Below are positions 1 through 7,919 of a stretch of 16,067 bases of DNA, piece by piece; positions within the stretch are counted from its first letter, which is position 1, and the number at the start of each line of letters is the position of its first letter. The notes under the pieces were generated by a model that was given only the letters and a program-made list of their open reading frames with translations, did no database searches and had not been told where the DNA came from. The stretch comes from PWQG01 sp041685555 (lineage in GTDB: Bacteria; Pseudomonadota; Gammaproteobacteria; Pseudomonadales; Pseudohongiellaceae), in the NCBI GenBank assembly GCA_041685555.1, contig JAWLFN010000031.1, positions 1 through 16,067 of the forward strand. Reading direction: 5' to 3'. The translations under genes and the position numbers were made by a program.

Positions 1-1
1 T

Positions 2-2335
2 CCCCGTGATTCGGCTGCCGACGGCGATGCCATTGACGAGGAGAAGCGCCGGAACCACTGGAGCGGTGTCGATGTGCTGGAGCAGTGGCTGGCGGCCGTC
101 ACGGCCCGCGCCACGATCCGGCGGTCCCGACCGGGACTGTGGTTGGGCACCGTCGGAGCGCTGGCTGCCCTGATCCTGTCGGCCCTGGGTCAGGCATGGT
201 GGGTGGTCGCGGCCAGTGGCGCCGGATTGTGTGGTGTGCTGTGGAGCCTGTATGTGCAGTCCGGCAGTCCGGGCTCGATGGCCAGGCACAGCTATCTGAA
301 GCTCGATCTGCCGATGCCGGATGACTGGACGGTCCGGGCGGTACGCGCGCTTCTGGAGACGCTGCGCCGGGACGCCAATGCCATGGAGCGCCGTCGGGAC
401 CAGGATCTGGCGGAGACGGGCGCGAGCGAACGTATCCGGGAGCTTGAGGAGCAGGCCGGGAAGCTGGGCCGAGAGAGTGCGAGGCTGGCCGCTGAACTGG
501 GTTTCGAGCCCGACTGGGAGCCCTCGGCCATCCGACGCTATCTGCACCTGATCGAGCGGTACGAGAAGGCGCATCGACAGCGCCGGGACAGAGAGGAGAG
601 GCAGTATCAGCTGCGGAAGGCCATGGAGGAAAACCGGGGACTGATCGCGGGCTTCCTGGAGCGCTGGGAGGCCGGAGAGGCGGCGGATCGGCACGATCTG
701 GTGGCAGCTTTCGAGGCCCTGACCCGGCGGACGCGCCGGGCCGAGGAGGCCGATCGATCCCTGCATTCGCTGCGCGGCGACCTCGACCAGACCCGAAAGC
801 AGCTGCGCTCACGGCGTGATGAGATTGATGCGCTGTATCGCACCATCGGTCTCGAACCGGGTGACAGGCAGACGCTGAACCATTGTCTGGAGCGCCTGGA
901 GGAGTGGCGCACCCTGAATCAGAGGCGGCAGGAGCTGACGGGTAGGGAGCGTGAACCACGCCACCGGCTGGCGGATCATCCGGATCTGGTCCGGGCCGCC
1001 GAAAGTGGCGAAAGGGAGGCGCTGACGCAGCAGCTGGATGCATGTCATCTGGATGCCGAGCAGCTCGAGAGCCTGAGGGATGACCTGAGCCGGATCAATG
1101 CCGAGCTGCGATCGGCGGGCAGTGATCCACTACTGGAGAAGGCCCTGCACCGGGTCGATCAGGAAAAAAGCGCCCTGGCCGACACGCTGCGGGAACAGCT
1201 GTCCGCTGAAGCGGGCCGGTTTCTGCTGGATGAGATCGAGCAGGAACACCAGAGCGAGCACGAGCCGGACGTGTTGCGGGAGGCACGGGAGCTGTTCGGT
1301 CGTTTCACCCACCAGGGCTGGGACGTGGAGGTGGGTGAGGCCGGGTTGCTGGCGAGAGACCGCAGGCTGGGAGAGTTGCGCCCGCTGGCGGCATTGTCCT
1401 CGGGCACCCGCATGCAGTTGTTGCTGGCGGTGCGTCTGGCCTGGACCCGCCGACTGGAGCGCGGTGGCCTGTCGCTGCCGCTGTTTCTGGACGAGGCGCT
1501 GACCACCAGTGACGAGTCCCGGTTCGCGGAAGTGGCCGACAGTCTGGCGCTATTGTGCCGGGAAGAAGGGCGTCAGGTGTTCTATCTTTCGGCGCGTCGG
1601 CATGAGCTGGCGCTGTGGGAGCAGGCAGCCGGCGAGGCGCCGCATCATATCGACATGGCAGAGCTGCGTTTCGGGAAGCCCGGAGCCGTGGCCGGCGACT
1701 ACGTTCTTCCGCCACGGCAACCCGTCCCCGCGCCGGAAGGTGAGTCGCCAGAGGCGTATGCGGCGCGCCTGTCCGTTCCCGTGGTGGAGCCGTGGCATGC
1801 GGCCGGAGATATCCATCTTTTCCACCTGCTGCGTGACGACCTGCCGCTGCTTCACCGGCTCATGCAGGAATGGCGGATCACCACGCTGGGACAGCTCGAG
1901 GGGCTTCTGCATAGCAGCAGCGCCGCCGCGGCATTGCCGGAGGAAACGCTGCGCCACCGCCTGGCGGCGCGATGCATCACCGCCCGGCGTTGGCGCGAGA
2001 TCTGGCATCAGGGGCGTAATCGGCCCGTGGACAGTATCGCGCTGCAGCAGGCCCCGGCCGTGTCCGATACCTTCCTGGAGCCGGTCAACGAACTGGCCGA
2101 AGCTGTCGGCGGTGATCCCGAGGCCCTGCTGGAGGGGCTGCGGAACCGGAAAGTGGCCCGTTTCCGGACCAGCGCCGCGGACGCGCTTCACGACTGGCTG
2201 GAGGAGCATGCCTACATCACGCCGGGAGAGCCGCTGGATGCCGATGAGCGGCTGCGCCAGGTACTGCTGGATGTCGGCACGGAAGCCGATCCATCGGAGG
2301 TCAGCAGCGTGGTGAGTTGGCTGGAGTCCGGGTAG
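2..2335 (+). CDS. YhaN/SMC-like AAA ATPase, C-terminal part (cut by left edge)
   Basis: The frame is open to the left edge: 24 codons lie upstream of a possible GTG at 74, so this is the 3' part of a longer gene and that GTG is probably internal. Numbering from it: a hydrophobic hairpin (about 22-62); long charged heptad-rich coiled coils (about 90-390); an ABC-type signature LSSGTRMQL (441-449); Walker B with D473-E474 in LPLFLDEAL; a D-loop-like TTSD; and a late His (H510). Walker A is missing and should lie upstream. A membrane hairpin inside an SMC-like coiled coil with a C-terminal half-ATPase fits the YhaN family (COG4717), whose usual partner is an SbcD-like metallophosphoesterase, expected upstream. 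DNA-repair or nuclease-linked ATPase activity is inferred from the family. A helical C-terminal extension (about 545-753) is not recognised. RecN or SbcC are less likely because of the membrane hairpin. Confidence 0.75.
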   Translation, partial: PRDSAADGDAIDEEKRRNHWSGVDVLEQWLAAVTARATIRRSRPGLWLGTVGALAALILSALGQAWWVVAASGAGLCGVLWSLYVQSGSPGSMARHSYLKLDLPMPDDWTVRAVRALLETLRRDANAMERRRDQDLAETGASERIRELEEQAGKLGRESARLAAELGFEPDWEPSAIRRYLHLIERYEKAHRQRRDREERQYQLRKAMEENRGLIAGFLERWEAGEAADRHDLVAAFEALTRRTRRAEEADRSLHSLRGDLDQTRKQLRSRRDEIDALYRTIGLEPGDRQTLNHCLERLEEWRTLNQRRQELTGREREPRHRLADHPDLVRAAESGEREALTQQLDACHLDAEQLESLRDDLSRINAELRSAGSDPLLEKALHRVDQEKSALADTLREQLSAEAGRFLLDEIEQEHQSEHEPDVLREARELFGRFTHQGWDVEVGEAGLLARDRRLGELRPLAALSSGTRMQLLLAVRLAWTRRLERGGLSLPLFLDEALTTSDESRFAEVADSLALLCREEGRQVFYLSARRHELALWEQAAGEAPHHIDMAELRFGKPGAVAGDYVLPPRQPVPAPEGESPEAYAARLSVPVVEPWHAAGDIHLFHLLRDDLPLLHRLMQEWRITTLGQLEGLLHSSSAAAALPEETLRHRLAARCITARRWREIWHQGRNRPVDSIALQQAPAVSDTFLEPVNELAEAVGGDPEALLEGLRNRKVARFRTSAADALHDWLEEHAYITPGEPLDADERLRQVLLDVGTEADPSEVSSVVSWLESG

Positions 2336-2370
2336 CAGAAGGCCCGGCGATACCATATCAGCGCTTCAAG

Positions 2371-2379
2371 TGCTATAAT
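2371..2379 (+). promoter_or_regulatory. Extended -10 promoter element for icd
   Basis: TGC followed by a perfect TATAAT (2374-2379) gives an extended -10 about 95 bases before the icd start. The -35 region near 2351 is poor (TACCAT), which the TG extension can offset. Transcription would start near 2386, giving a leader of about 90 bases. The discriminator just after the -10 is GC-rich (CCGCGC), a feature often linked to stringent control; that link is inference. Confidence 0.6.
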
Positions 2380-2474
2380 CCGCGCACTTTTTCGAGGGTG
2401 CCTTACGAACATCCTGTCGTGCCGGCGGCGTCCTCTATCGCATTCTGTCCTGAACTTCTGGAATAGGAACCACT

Positions 2475-4700
2475 ATGTCGAACGACGGTGCAAAGATCAT
2501 CTACACGGAAACCGACGAGGCGCCACGCCTGGCAACCTACTCACTGTTGCCCATCATCGAGTCTTTCACAAAAGCCGTCGGCGTTTCGGTGGAAACCCGC
2601 GACATCTCCCTGGCGGGACGCATCATCGCGCAGTTTCCCGAGTACCTGAAGGACGACCAGCGCATCGGCGATGCCCTGGCCGAGCTGGGTGAGCTGGCAA
2701 AGACGCCGGAAGCCAACATCATCAAGCTGCCCAATATCAGTGCCTCCATCCCGCAGTTGATCGCTGCCATCAAGGAGCTGCAGGGGCAGGGCTACGCACT
2801 GCCCGACTACCCGCACGAACCGGAGACCGACGAGGAGCGCGAGGTCCGCGCCCGCTATGACCGGGTCAAGGGTTCGGCCGTGAATCCGGTGCTGCGCGAA
2901 GGCAATTCCGATCGCCGCGCACCGGCTGCCGTGAAGAATTACGTCCGCAAGCATCCGCACCGCATGGGTAAGTGGACATCGGATTCGAAAACCCATGTGG
3001 CGCATATGGACGATGGCGACTTTTTCGCCAGCGAGCAGTCCACCACATTCGCCGGCGCCGATGACCTGAAGATCGTCCTGCAGAGCGCGGACGGGGAGAA
3101 GGTGCTGAAGGAGTCCGTACCCGTGCTGGCTGGCGAGGTGGTCGATGCCGCCTGCATGAGCGCCGCGAAGCTGCAGGCTTTCATCCAACGCGAGATGGCC
3201 GACGCGAAGGAGAAGGGCGTGTTGCTGTCGCTGCACCTGAAGGCGACCATGATGAAGGTATCCGACCCGATCATGTTCGGGCATGCCGTGAGGGTATTTT
3301 TCTCGACCGTGTTCGAGAAGCACGCCGACACTTTCCGTGAACTGGGCGTGGATGCCACCAACGGCTTCGGGGACGTGCTGGCGAAGATCGCGGATCTGCC
3401 CGAAGACAGGCGCTCGGCCATTGAAGCCGACATTGAAGCCGCCTACAAGGATGGTCCGTCACTGGCCATGGTGAACTCTCACAAGGGCATCACGAATCTG
3501 CATGTGCCCAGTGACGTGATCATCGACGCCTCCATGCCGGCCATGATCCGTGACGGCGGCAAGATGTGGAACCGTGATGATGCGCAGCAGGATGCCAAGG
3601 CTATGATTCCCGACCGCTGCTATGCCGGCGTCTACCAGGAAACCATCCGCTTCTGTCAGGAAAACGGCGCCCTCGATCCGACCACCATGGGCACCTGTCC
3701 CAATGTGGGGCTGATGGCGCAGAAGGCCGAGGAATACGGCTCCCACGACAAGACCTTCGAGATCCCGGCGGCGGGCACCGTCAAGGTGCTCAACAAGGCC
3801 GGCGAGACGGTATTCTCCCATGATGTGGAAAAAGGCGACATCTGGCGTATGTGCCAGGTCAAGGATGCGCCGATCCGGGACTGGGTGAAGCTGGCCGTCA
3901 ATCGCTCGCGCCAGAGTGGCATGCCCGCCGTGTTCTGGTTGAGCGAGCAGCGTGCCCATGATCGCGAGCTGATTGCCAAGGTCAATGAGTACCTGAAGGA
4001 TCACGATACGGAGGGGCTGGACATCCGTATCCTGTCGCCGGAAGAAGCCACCCGCCATACACTGCGGCGCATCAGCGAGGGCAAGGACACGATCTCCGTG
4101 ACCGGCAACGTGCTGCGTGACTACCTCACCGACCTGTTCCCGATTCTGGAGCTGGGCACGTCGGCCAAGATGCTGTCCATCGTGCCGCTGATGAATGGTG
4201 GCGGACTGTTCGAGACCGGTGCCGGCGGCTCCGCGCCGAAGCACGTGGAACAGTTCGTGGAGCAGAATTACCTGCGCTGGGATTCGCTGGGTGAGTTCCT
4301 GGCCCTGGCCGCTTCCCTGGAACACATGGCACAACAGGCCGGCATCGACGGCGCCCGTGTATTGGCCGAGACCCTGGATGTGGCCAACACGAAGTTCCTG
4401 GAGAACAACAAGTCGCCGGCGCGCAAGATCGGCGCGATCGACAACCGGGGCAGCCATTTCTACCTGGCCCTGTACTGGGCCGAGGCGCTGGCCAACCAGT
4501 CCGAGAACAGCGATCTGGCCGAGCGTTTCTCGAAACTCCATGCCGCGCTCAGCGAGAACGAAGACAGGATTGTCGGTGAGCTCGCGGAGGTTCAGGGCAA
4601 GCCAGTGGAGATCGGCGGGTACTATCAGCCCGATGCCGACCTGGTATCCCGCGCCATGCGACCGTCCGCCACGTTGAATGCCACGCTCGACGCGCTGTAG
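2475..4700 (+). CDS. icd: Monomeric NADP-dependent isocitrate dehydrogenase
   Basis: Oxidative decarboxylation of isocitrate to 2-oxoglutarate with NADP+, in the TCA cycle, cytoplasmic (EC 1.1.1.42). The 741-residue length and sequence match the monomeric Idh-II type rather than the roughly 415-residue dimeric enzyme. Visible sites fit the Azotobacter/Corynebacterium enzymes: S134 and N137 in GSAVNP, R141/R147 nearby, K256 in HLKATMMKVSDP, D351 in VIIDASMP, Y421, and NADP-contact candidates H590, R601 and R650. The sequence is full length and unbroken. The ATG has AGGA at 2465-2468, six bases upstream. It appears to be its own transcription unit: the promoter lies at 2371-2379 and the next gene has a separate promoter. 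It supplies NADPH and 2-oxoglutarate; 2-oxoglutarate is also the co-substrate of the ectoine hydroxylase at 11778, though no direct link is implied. Orientation and function are secure. Confidence 0.97.
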   Translation: MSNDGAKIIYTETDEAPRLATYSLLPIIESFTKAVGVSVETRDISLAGRIIAQFPEYLKDDQRIGDALAELGELAKTPEANIIKLPNISASIPQLIAAIKELQGQGYALPDYPHEPETDEEREVRARYDRVKGSAVNPVLREGNSDRRAPAAVKNYVRKHPHRMGKWTSDSKTHVAHMDDGDFFASEQSTTFAGADDLKIVLQSADGEKVLKESVPVLAGEVVDAACMSAAKLQAFIQREMADAKEKGVLLSLHLKATMMKVSDPIMFGHAVRVFFSTVFEKHADTFRELGVDATNGFGDVLAKIADLPEDRRSAIEADIEAAYKDGPSLAMVNSHKGITNLHVPSDVIIDASMPAMIRDGGKMWNRDDAQQDAKAMIPDRCYAGVYQETIRFCQENGALDPTTMGTCPNVGLMAQKAEEYGSHDKTFEIPAAGTVKVLNKAGETVFSHDVEKGDIWRMCQVKDAPIRDWVKLAVNRSRQSGMPAVFWLSEQRAHDRELIAKVNEYLKDHDTEGLDIRILSPEEATRHTLRRISEGKDTISVTGNVLRDYLTDLFPILELGTSAKMLSIVPLMNGGGLFETGAGGSAPKHVEQFVEQNYLRWDSLGEFLALAASLEHMAQQAGIDGARVLAETLDVANTKFLENNKSPARKIGAIDNRGSHFYLALYWAEALANQSENSDLAERFSKLHAALSENEDRIVGELAEVQGKPVEIGGYYQPDADLVSRAMRPSATLNATLDAL

Positions 4701-4762
4701 ACGACGCCAGGGCTGACAGCGAAGAAACGGAGTCGCGGTCGACACGGTGATGTCTCATCGCG

Positions 4763-4792
4763 TTGACTGGCGACTCTGGCGGGTGCTATACC
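4763..4792 (+). promoter_or_regulatory. Sigma70-type promoter for the esterase gene
   Basis: TTGACT (4763-4768) matches the -35 consensus at five of six positions. An 18-base spacer ends in TGC, then TATACC (4787-4792) forms an extended -10. Start of transcription is predicted near 4799, about 45 bases before the ATG at 4844, which has AAGGAG at 4829-4834. Found by eye. Confidence 0.65.
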
Positions 4793-4843
4793 TGCCGGTC
4801 ATGTTCTGTGTACCTTTGATTCCGATGCAAGGAGCCTTTTCCC

Positions 4844-5719
4844 ATGCGCCTGTCCCGACTGCTGTCCGTCACTGTACTGTTGTCTCTCTTTCCTTCATGG
4901 GTCCTGGCGCAGGCCATTGACGTCGGTCGTGGCGAGCTGCCGGTCACAGTGCCCGATGGCTACGATGCCGATGAACCGGCCCCCCTGATCGTGCTCCTGC
5001 ATGGCTACACGTCCAACGGGCCGCGCGTTGACTCGTTTATGGGACTCAGCGAAGTGGTGGACGACTACGGTTTTCTGCTGGTGGCGCCGGAGGGCATGCG
5101 TGAGCCGGGCGGGGAGGAAAGTCCGTACTGGAATGCCTCCGAGGCCTGCTGCAATTTCTATGACACCGGTGTCGACGATGTCGGCTACCTGATGTCGGTC
5201 ATAGGCCGCATGCAGGAGGAGTACAGCATTGATGACCGGCGTATCTACCTGATCGGCCACTCCAATGGTGGCTTCATGTCCTACCGTATGGCGTATGAGC
5301 ACTCCGACACGATCGCGGCCATTGTCAGTCTGGCCGGTGCCAGTCATGCCGATCGCCGTCCGGCGCCACCGCATCCCGTCAATATATTGCAGATCCATGG
5401 AACGGCCGATGGCACCATTGCCTACGCGGGTGGTGAAATCCGGGACAACCGGTACCCGGGGGCCATGGCCTCGGTGCGCCAATGGGCCGGCTACAATGGC
5501 TGCACCGGGCGGGGACAGGCGCGTGAACGTCGAGACCTGGACGCCAGTCTGCCTGGTCATGAAACCGGCGTGCTGACCTTTGACGTGGGCTGCCAACCGG
5601 GTGGTGCCGTGGCGCTGTGGACCATCACGGCGGGGGCGCATTCTCCCACGGTGTCCGACAGCTATGCCGCGCAGCTGGTGGAATGGTTGTATGACCATCC
5701 CGGGCCGATGGAGCGGTAA
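4844..5719 (+). CDS. Secreted alpha/beta-hydrolase, PHB depolymerase / feruloyl esterase (LpqC) family
   Basis: Serine esterase of the COG3509 type; natural substrate unknown (short polyester, feruloyl-type or other ester). Residues 1-22 form a signal peptide with a hydrophobic core and a VLA/Q cleavage site, so the enzyme should be periplasmic or secreted. The catalytic triad is visible: S140 in the elbow GHSNGG, D189 in HGTADG and H266 in GAHSPT. H53-G54 in LLHGYTSNG would shape the oxyanion hole. The WNASEACCNF segment (C102/C103) and the C220/C250 pair are typical of the family and could form disulfides. Length 291 is normal and no extra substrate-binding domain is seen. It has its own promoter (4763-4792) and a good Shine-Dalgarno, and no functional link to its neighbours. 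Family assignment is firm; substrate is not. Confidence 0.85.
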   Translation: MRLSRLLSVTVLLSLFPSWVLAQAIDVGRGELPVTVPDGYDADEPAPLIVLLHGYTSNGPRVDSFMGLSEVVDDYGFLLVAPEGMREPGGEESPYWNASEACCNFYDTGVDDVGYLMSVIGRMQEEYSIDDRRIYLIGHSNGGFMSYRMAYEHSDTIAAIVSLAGASHADRRPAPPHPVNILQIHGTADGTIAYAGGEIRDNRYPGAMASVRQWAGYNGCTGRGQARERRDLDASLPGHETGVLTFDVGCQPGGAVALWTITAGAHSPTVSDSYAAQLVEWLYDHPGPMER

Positions 5720-5729
5720 ATCGGCCCGG
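5700..5729 (+). terminator. Stable hairpin over the esterase stop codon (terminator-like, no T-run)
   Basis: CCGGGCCGAT (5700-5709) pairs perfectly with ATCGGCCCGG (5720-5729): a 10-bp GC-rich stem around a 10-base loop that includes the TAA at 5717-5719. No T-run follows, so it is not a classical intrinsic terminator. It could stabilise the 3' end or act with Rho. Confidence 0.4.
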
Positions 5730-5739
5730 TAGCCGGCTG

Positions 5740-5753
5740 TTGATCTGAGTCAA
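5740..5753 (+). promoter_or_regulatory. FNR/ANR box
   Basis: TTGATCTGAGTCAA matches the FNR/ANR/Crp-Fnr consensus TTGAT-N4-ATCAA at nine of ten defined positions. Its centre (5746.5) lies exactly 41.5 bases before the start predicted from the -10 at 5776-5781, the class II spacing of FNR-activated promoters. It precedes the Yip1-ccoNOQP unit, and cbb3 operons are classic FNR/ANR targets. Induction at low oxygen is inferred. Confidence 0.82.
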
Positions 5754-5775
5754 CGCCGGGCGGTGGGCGCCGACG

Positions 5776-5781
5776 TATGAT
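5776..5781 (+). promoter_or_regulatory. -10 element of the low-oxygen cco promoter
   Basis: TATGAT matches TATAAT at five of six positions and sits at -12 to -7 of a start near 5788. No -35 hexamer is evident, as expected where FNR replaces it. A 7-bp hairpin (5768-5774 with 5782-5788) overlaps the element. An in-frame ATG at 5777 lies inside this hexamer and so cannot be the translation start of the next gene. Confidence 0.7.
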
Positions 5782-5851
5782 GTCGGCGTTTCGTCGGCAT
5801 CCGTCCAATCGGACTTTGCATTGCAGTAACCATTTATGGCACTCTTTCAGC

Positions 5852-6466
5852 ATGCGTGACAGCGACCTTCCCAATCTGCTCGCCAAGGCTCTGTATAATC
5901 CGTCCGGCGCCTTCCGGGATCTGTCCAGCACCGATCCGGCGCCGCTCCGTGTCTTGTTACGCTACTCTGTCTGGTTGCTGCTACTGCCCCCTGTTTTTGC
6001 CTGGATCGGCGCCGCCTCCTTCGGCTGGCGCCTTGGCGCCAATGAACCATTGATGCTGCCGCTGGGTGAGCTGACCCTGATTTCCATCGGTTATTTCCTG
6101 ACACTGGTGTTCGGGTTCGTCTCCACGGCTGTCATCAGTCACTGGATGGCCTCGACGTATGGCGCCAGTGGTTCGCTGGGCCGGCACTTTGCCATGATCA
6201 CCATTGTCGGGGCTCCGCTGGCCTTTGCCAGCGCGGCGCATCTGTTTCCGGATGTCTTTTTCAATGTGCTGGTCCTGATTCCCACCATGATCTGGAGCAT
6301 GTACCTGCTCTATACGGGTATTCCCGTGGCACTGGAGACCCCGCCAGAGCGCGGTATGCTGATGGCCTCCTCGCTGGTGGGCTGGCTGCTGGTGGCCGCG
6401 GTATCGTTGCTGGGGCTGAGCATGGGGCTCTGGGTCATGGGCATCGGCCCGATGCTGGGCGTATAG
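5852..6466 (+). CDS. Yip1-family integral membrane protein, first gene of the cbb3 operon
   Basis: A 204-residue protein with about five membrane segments (roughly 36-56, 72-95, 112-130, 134-156, 170-195) and a short polar N-terminus (MRDSDLPNLLAKALYNPSGA) typical of bacterial Yip1-domain proteins (PF04893, formerly including DUF1282). Molecular function is unknown; these proteins are not known oxidase subunits. The start at 5852 was chosen because the longer reading from 5777 would begin inside the promoter -10 and adds a Ser/Arg/His-rich stretch unlike the family. The Shine-Dalgarno is weak, so the start is moderately certain. The stop is 13 bases before ccoN with no terminator between, so both should share the FNR-type promoter. 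This makes a role in cbb3 biogenesis or in low-oxygen membrane physiology plausible, but that is context-based inference only. Confidence 0.75.
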   Translation: MRDSDLPNLLAKALYNPSGAFRDLSSTDPAPLRVLLRYSVWLLLLPPVFAWIGAASFGWRLGANEPLMLPLGELTLISIGYFLTLVFGFVSTAVISHWMASTYGASGSLGRHFAMITIVGAPLAFASAAHLFPDVFFNVLVLIPTMIWSMYLLYTGIPVALETPPERGMLMASSLVGWLLVAAVSLLGLSMGLWVMGIGPMLGV

Positions 6467-6470
6467 GAGA
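6465..6470 (+). promoter_or_regulatory. Ribosome binding site deciding the TTG start of ccoN
   Basis: AGGAGA overlaps the stop region of the Yip1 gene and lies nine bases before TTG at 6480. No ATG or GTG in frame fits nearby, and the resulting CcoN numbering puts every ligand where it is in the Pseudomonas stutzeri structure. Confidence 0.8.
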
Positions 6471-6479
6471 GAAACCGTT

Positions 6480-7919
6480 TTGACGAGCACGTCGGTCAAT
6501 CATTATCACGACAGGATCGTCCTGCGCCTGGTCCAGTTCTCGGTGTTCTGGGCCATCGTGGCCATGGCGGTCGGTGTCTACCTGTCCGCCGAACTGATCT
6601 GGCCGGGTCTGGATATGGGCCAGTCCTGGTTGTCGTTCGGGCGGCTGCGTCCTCTGCATACCAATGGCATCATTTTCGGCTTCGGGGTCTCGGCCCTGAT
6701 GGCGACCGCCTTCTATAGTGTTCAACGCACCAGTCATGTGCCACTGTACGCCCATCGCCTGGCCTGGTTCGTTTGCTACGGGTGGCAGTTGACCGTGCTG
6801 CTGGGCGGTATTTCGCTGCTGGCGGGCTGGACATCGACCAAGGAGTACGCCGAGCTGGAGTGGCCCTTCGACATCGCCATCGCGGTACTGTGGATCTCCT
6901 TCGGCATCGTGTTCTTCGGCACGCTGGCGATCCGCAAGATCCGGCCCATCTACATCTCCAACTGGTTCTATGGCGGCCTGATCATCGTCATCGCGATGCT
7001 GCATATCGTCAACAACCTGGCCCTGCCGGTAACCCTCGGCAAGTCCTATTCACTGTACGCCGGCGCCCAGGACGCCGTGGTGCAATGGTGGTACGGGCAC
7101 AATGCCGTCGGCTTTCTGCTGACCGGTGGCTTCCTGGGCATGGTCTATTACTTCCTGCCCAAGCAGGCGGGGCGACCGATCTGGAGTTACCGGCTGTCCA
7201 TCGTCGCGTTCTGGGCCTTCACCTACACCTACATCTGGGCCGGGCCGCACCACCTGCACTACAGCGCCATTCCCGAGTGGGTGCAGTCGCTGGGCATGGT
7301 GATGAGCATCATTCTGCTGGCGCCTTCCTGGGCCACGCTGATCAACGGCATCATGACGGTCAGCGGTGCCTGGCGGAAGCTGCGCACCGATCCTGCCCTG
7401 AAGTTCATCGTACTGGCGCTGGCCTTCTATGGTCTGGCCACGTTCGAGGGCCCGATGATGGCGATCCGCAGCGTCAATGTGGTCAGTCACTTTACCGACT
7501 GGACCATCGGCCACGTGCATTCCGGAGCGCTGGGCTGGAACGCCATGATCACCTACGGCACGTTCTACTTCATGATCCCCCGCATGGCGGGTCGTGAGCT
7601 GTACAGCACCCGATTGGCCAACCTGCATTTCTGGATGGCCCTTGCCGGGACCATGCTCTACATCATGGCCATGTGGGCGGGCGGTGTCTCCCAGGGCCTG
7701 CTGTGGCTGAACATCGACCAGATCGGCGAGTTGCGCTTCAATTTCACGGACATCATGGCCAGCATGACACCCTACTACGGCTTGCGCCTGCTGGCGGGGC
7801 TGATCTTCCTGGGCGGTACGGTGCTGATGGCGTATAACCTGTTCATGACCATGCGGGGGCGTCAGCCGGTGCCGGTCACCCCGCCTCCCGTGGACCCGAT
7901 GTATGAGGTGAAGCGATGA
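6480..7919 (+). CDS. ccoN: cbb3-type cytochrome c oxidase subunit I (CcoN)
   Basis: Catalytic heme-copper subunit of the high-affinity cbb3 terminal oxidase in the inner membrane; reduces O2 to water and pumps protons. All 479 residues are present. Ligands are visible: H60 and H347 (low-spin heme b), H345 (heme b3), H207, H257 and H258 (CuB), the Tyr cross-linked to a CuB histidine (Y251), and E323 near the active site. As I recall them, these numbers coincide with the P. stutzeri CcoN structure, which supports the TTG start. The polytopic hydrophobic pattern fits the usual 12 helices. The end overlaps ccoO by four bases (ATGA), so translation is probably coupled. Expression is expected from the FNR-type promoter at 5740-5788. 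Intact and unambiguous. Confidence 0.98.
   Translation: MTSTSVNHYHDRIVLRLVQFSVFWAIVAMAVGVYLSAELIWPGLDMGQSWLSFGRLRPLHTNGIIFGFGVSALMATAFYSVQRTSHVPLYAHRLAWFVCYGWQLTVLLGGISLLAGWTSTKEYAELEWPFDIAIAVLWISFGIVFFGTLAIRKIRPIYISNWFYGGLIIVIAMLHIVNNLALPVTLGKSYSLYAGAQDAVVQWWYGHNAVGFLLTGGFLGMVYYFLPKQAGRPIWSYRLSIVAFWAFTYTYIWAGPHHLHYSAIPEWVQSLGMVMSIILLAPSWATLINGIMTVSGAWRKLRTDPALKFIVLALAFYGLATFEGPMMAIRSVNVVSHFTDWTIGHVHSGALGWNAMITYGTFYFMIPRMAGRELYSTRLANLHFWMALAGTMLYIMAMWAGGVSQGLLWLNIDQIGELRFNFTDIMASMTPYYGLRLLAGLIFLGGTVLMAYNLFMTMRGRQPVPVTPPPVDPMYEVKR

Noticed and set aside
99..1043. Pro/Ser/Arg-rich minus-strand open frame opposite the ATPase.
   Set aside because: Composition is that of an out-of-frame reading of GC-rich DNA.
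4693..4721. Possible terminator after icd (CGCTGT / ACAGCG).
   Set aside because: Only a 6-bp stem with a 17-base loop and no T-run.
3459..4745. Long open frame on the minus strand opposite icd (over 400 codons).
   Set aside because: It mirrors the codon structure of a certain gene in GC-rich DNA, is rich in His/Gln/Arg, shows no known motif and has no proper start context.
5777..5851. Longer N-terminus for the Yip1 protein starting at ATG 5777.
   Set aside because: That ATG lies inside the -10 hexamer of the FNR promoter and upstream of the predicted transcript start.
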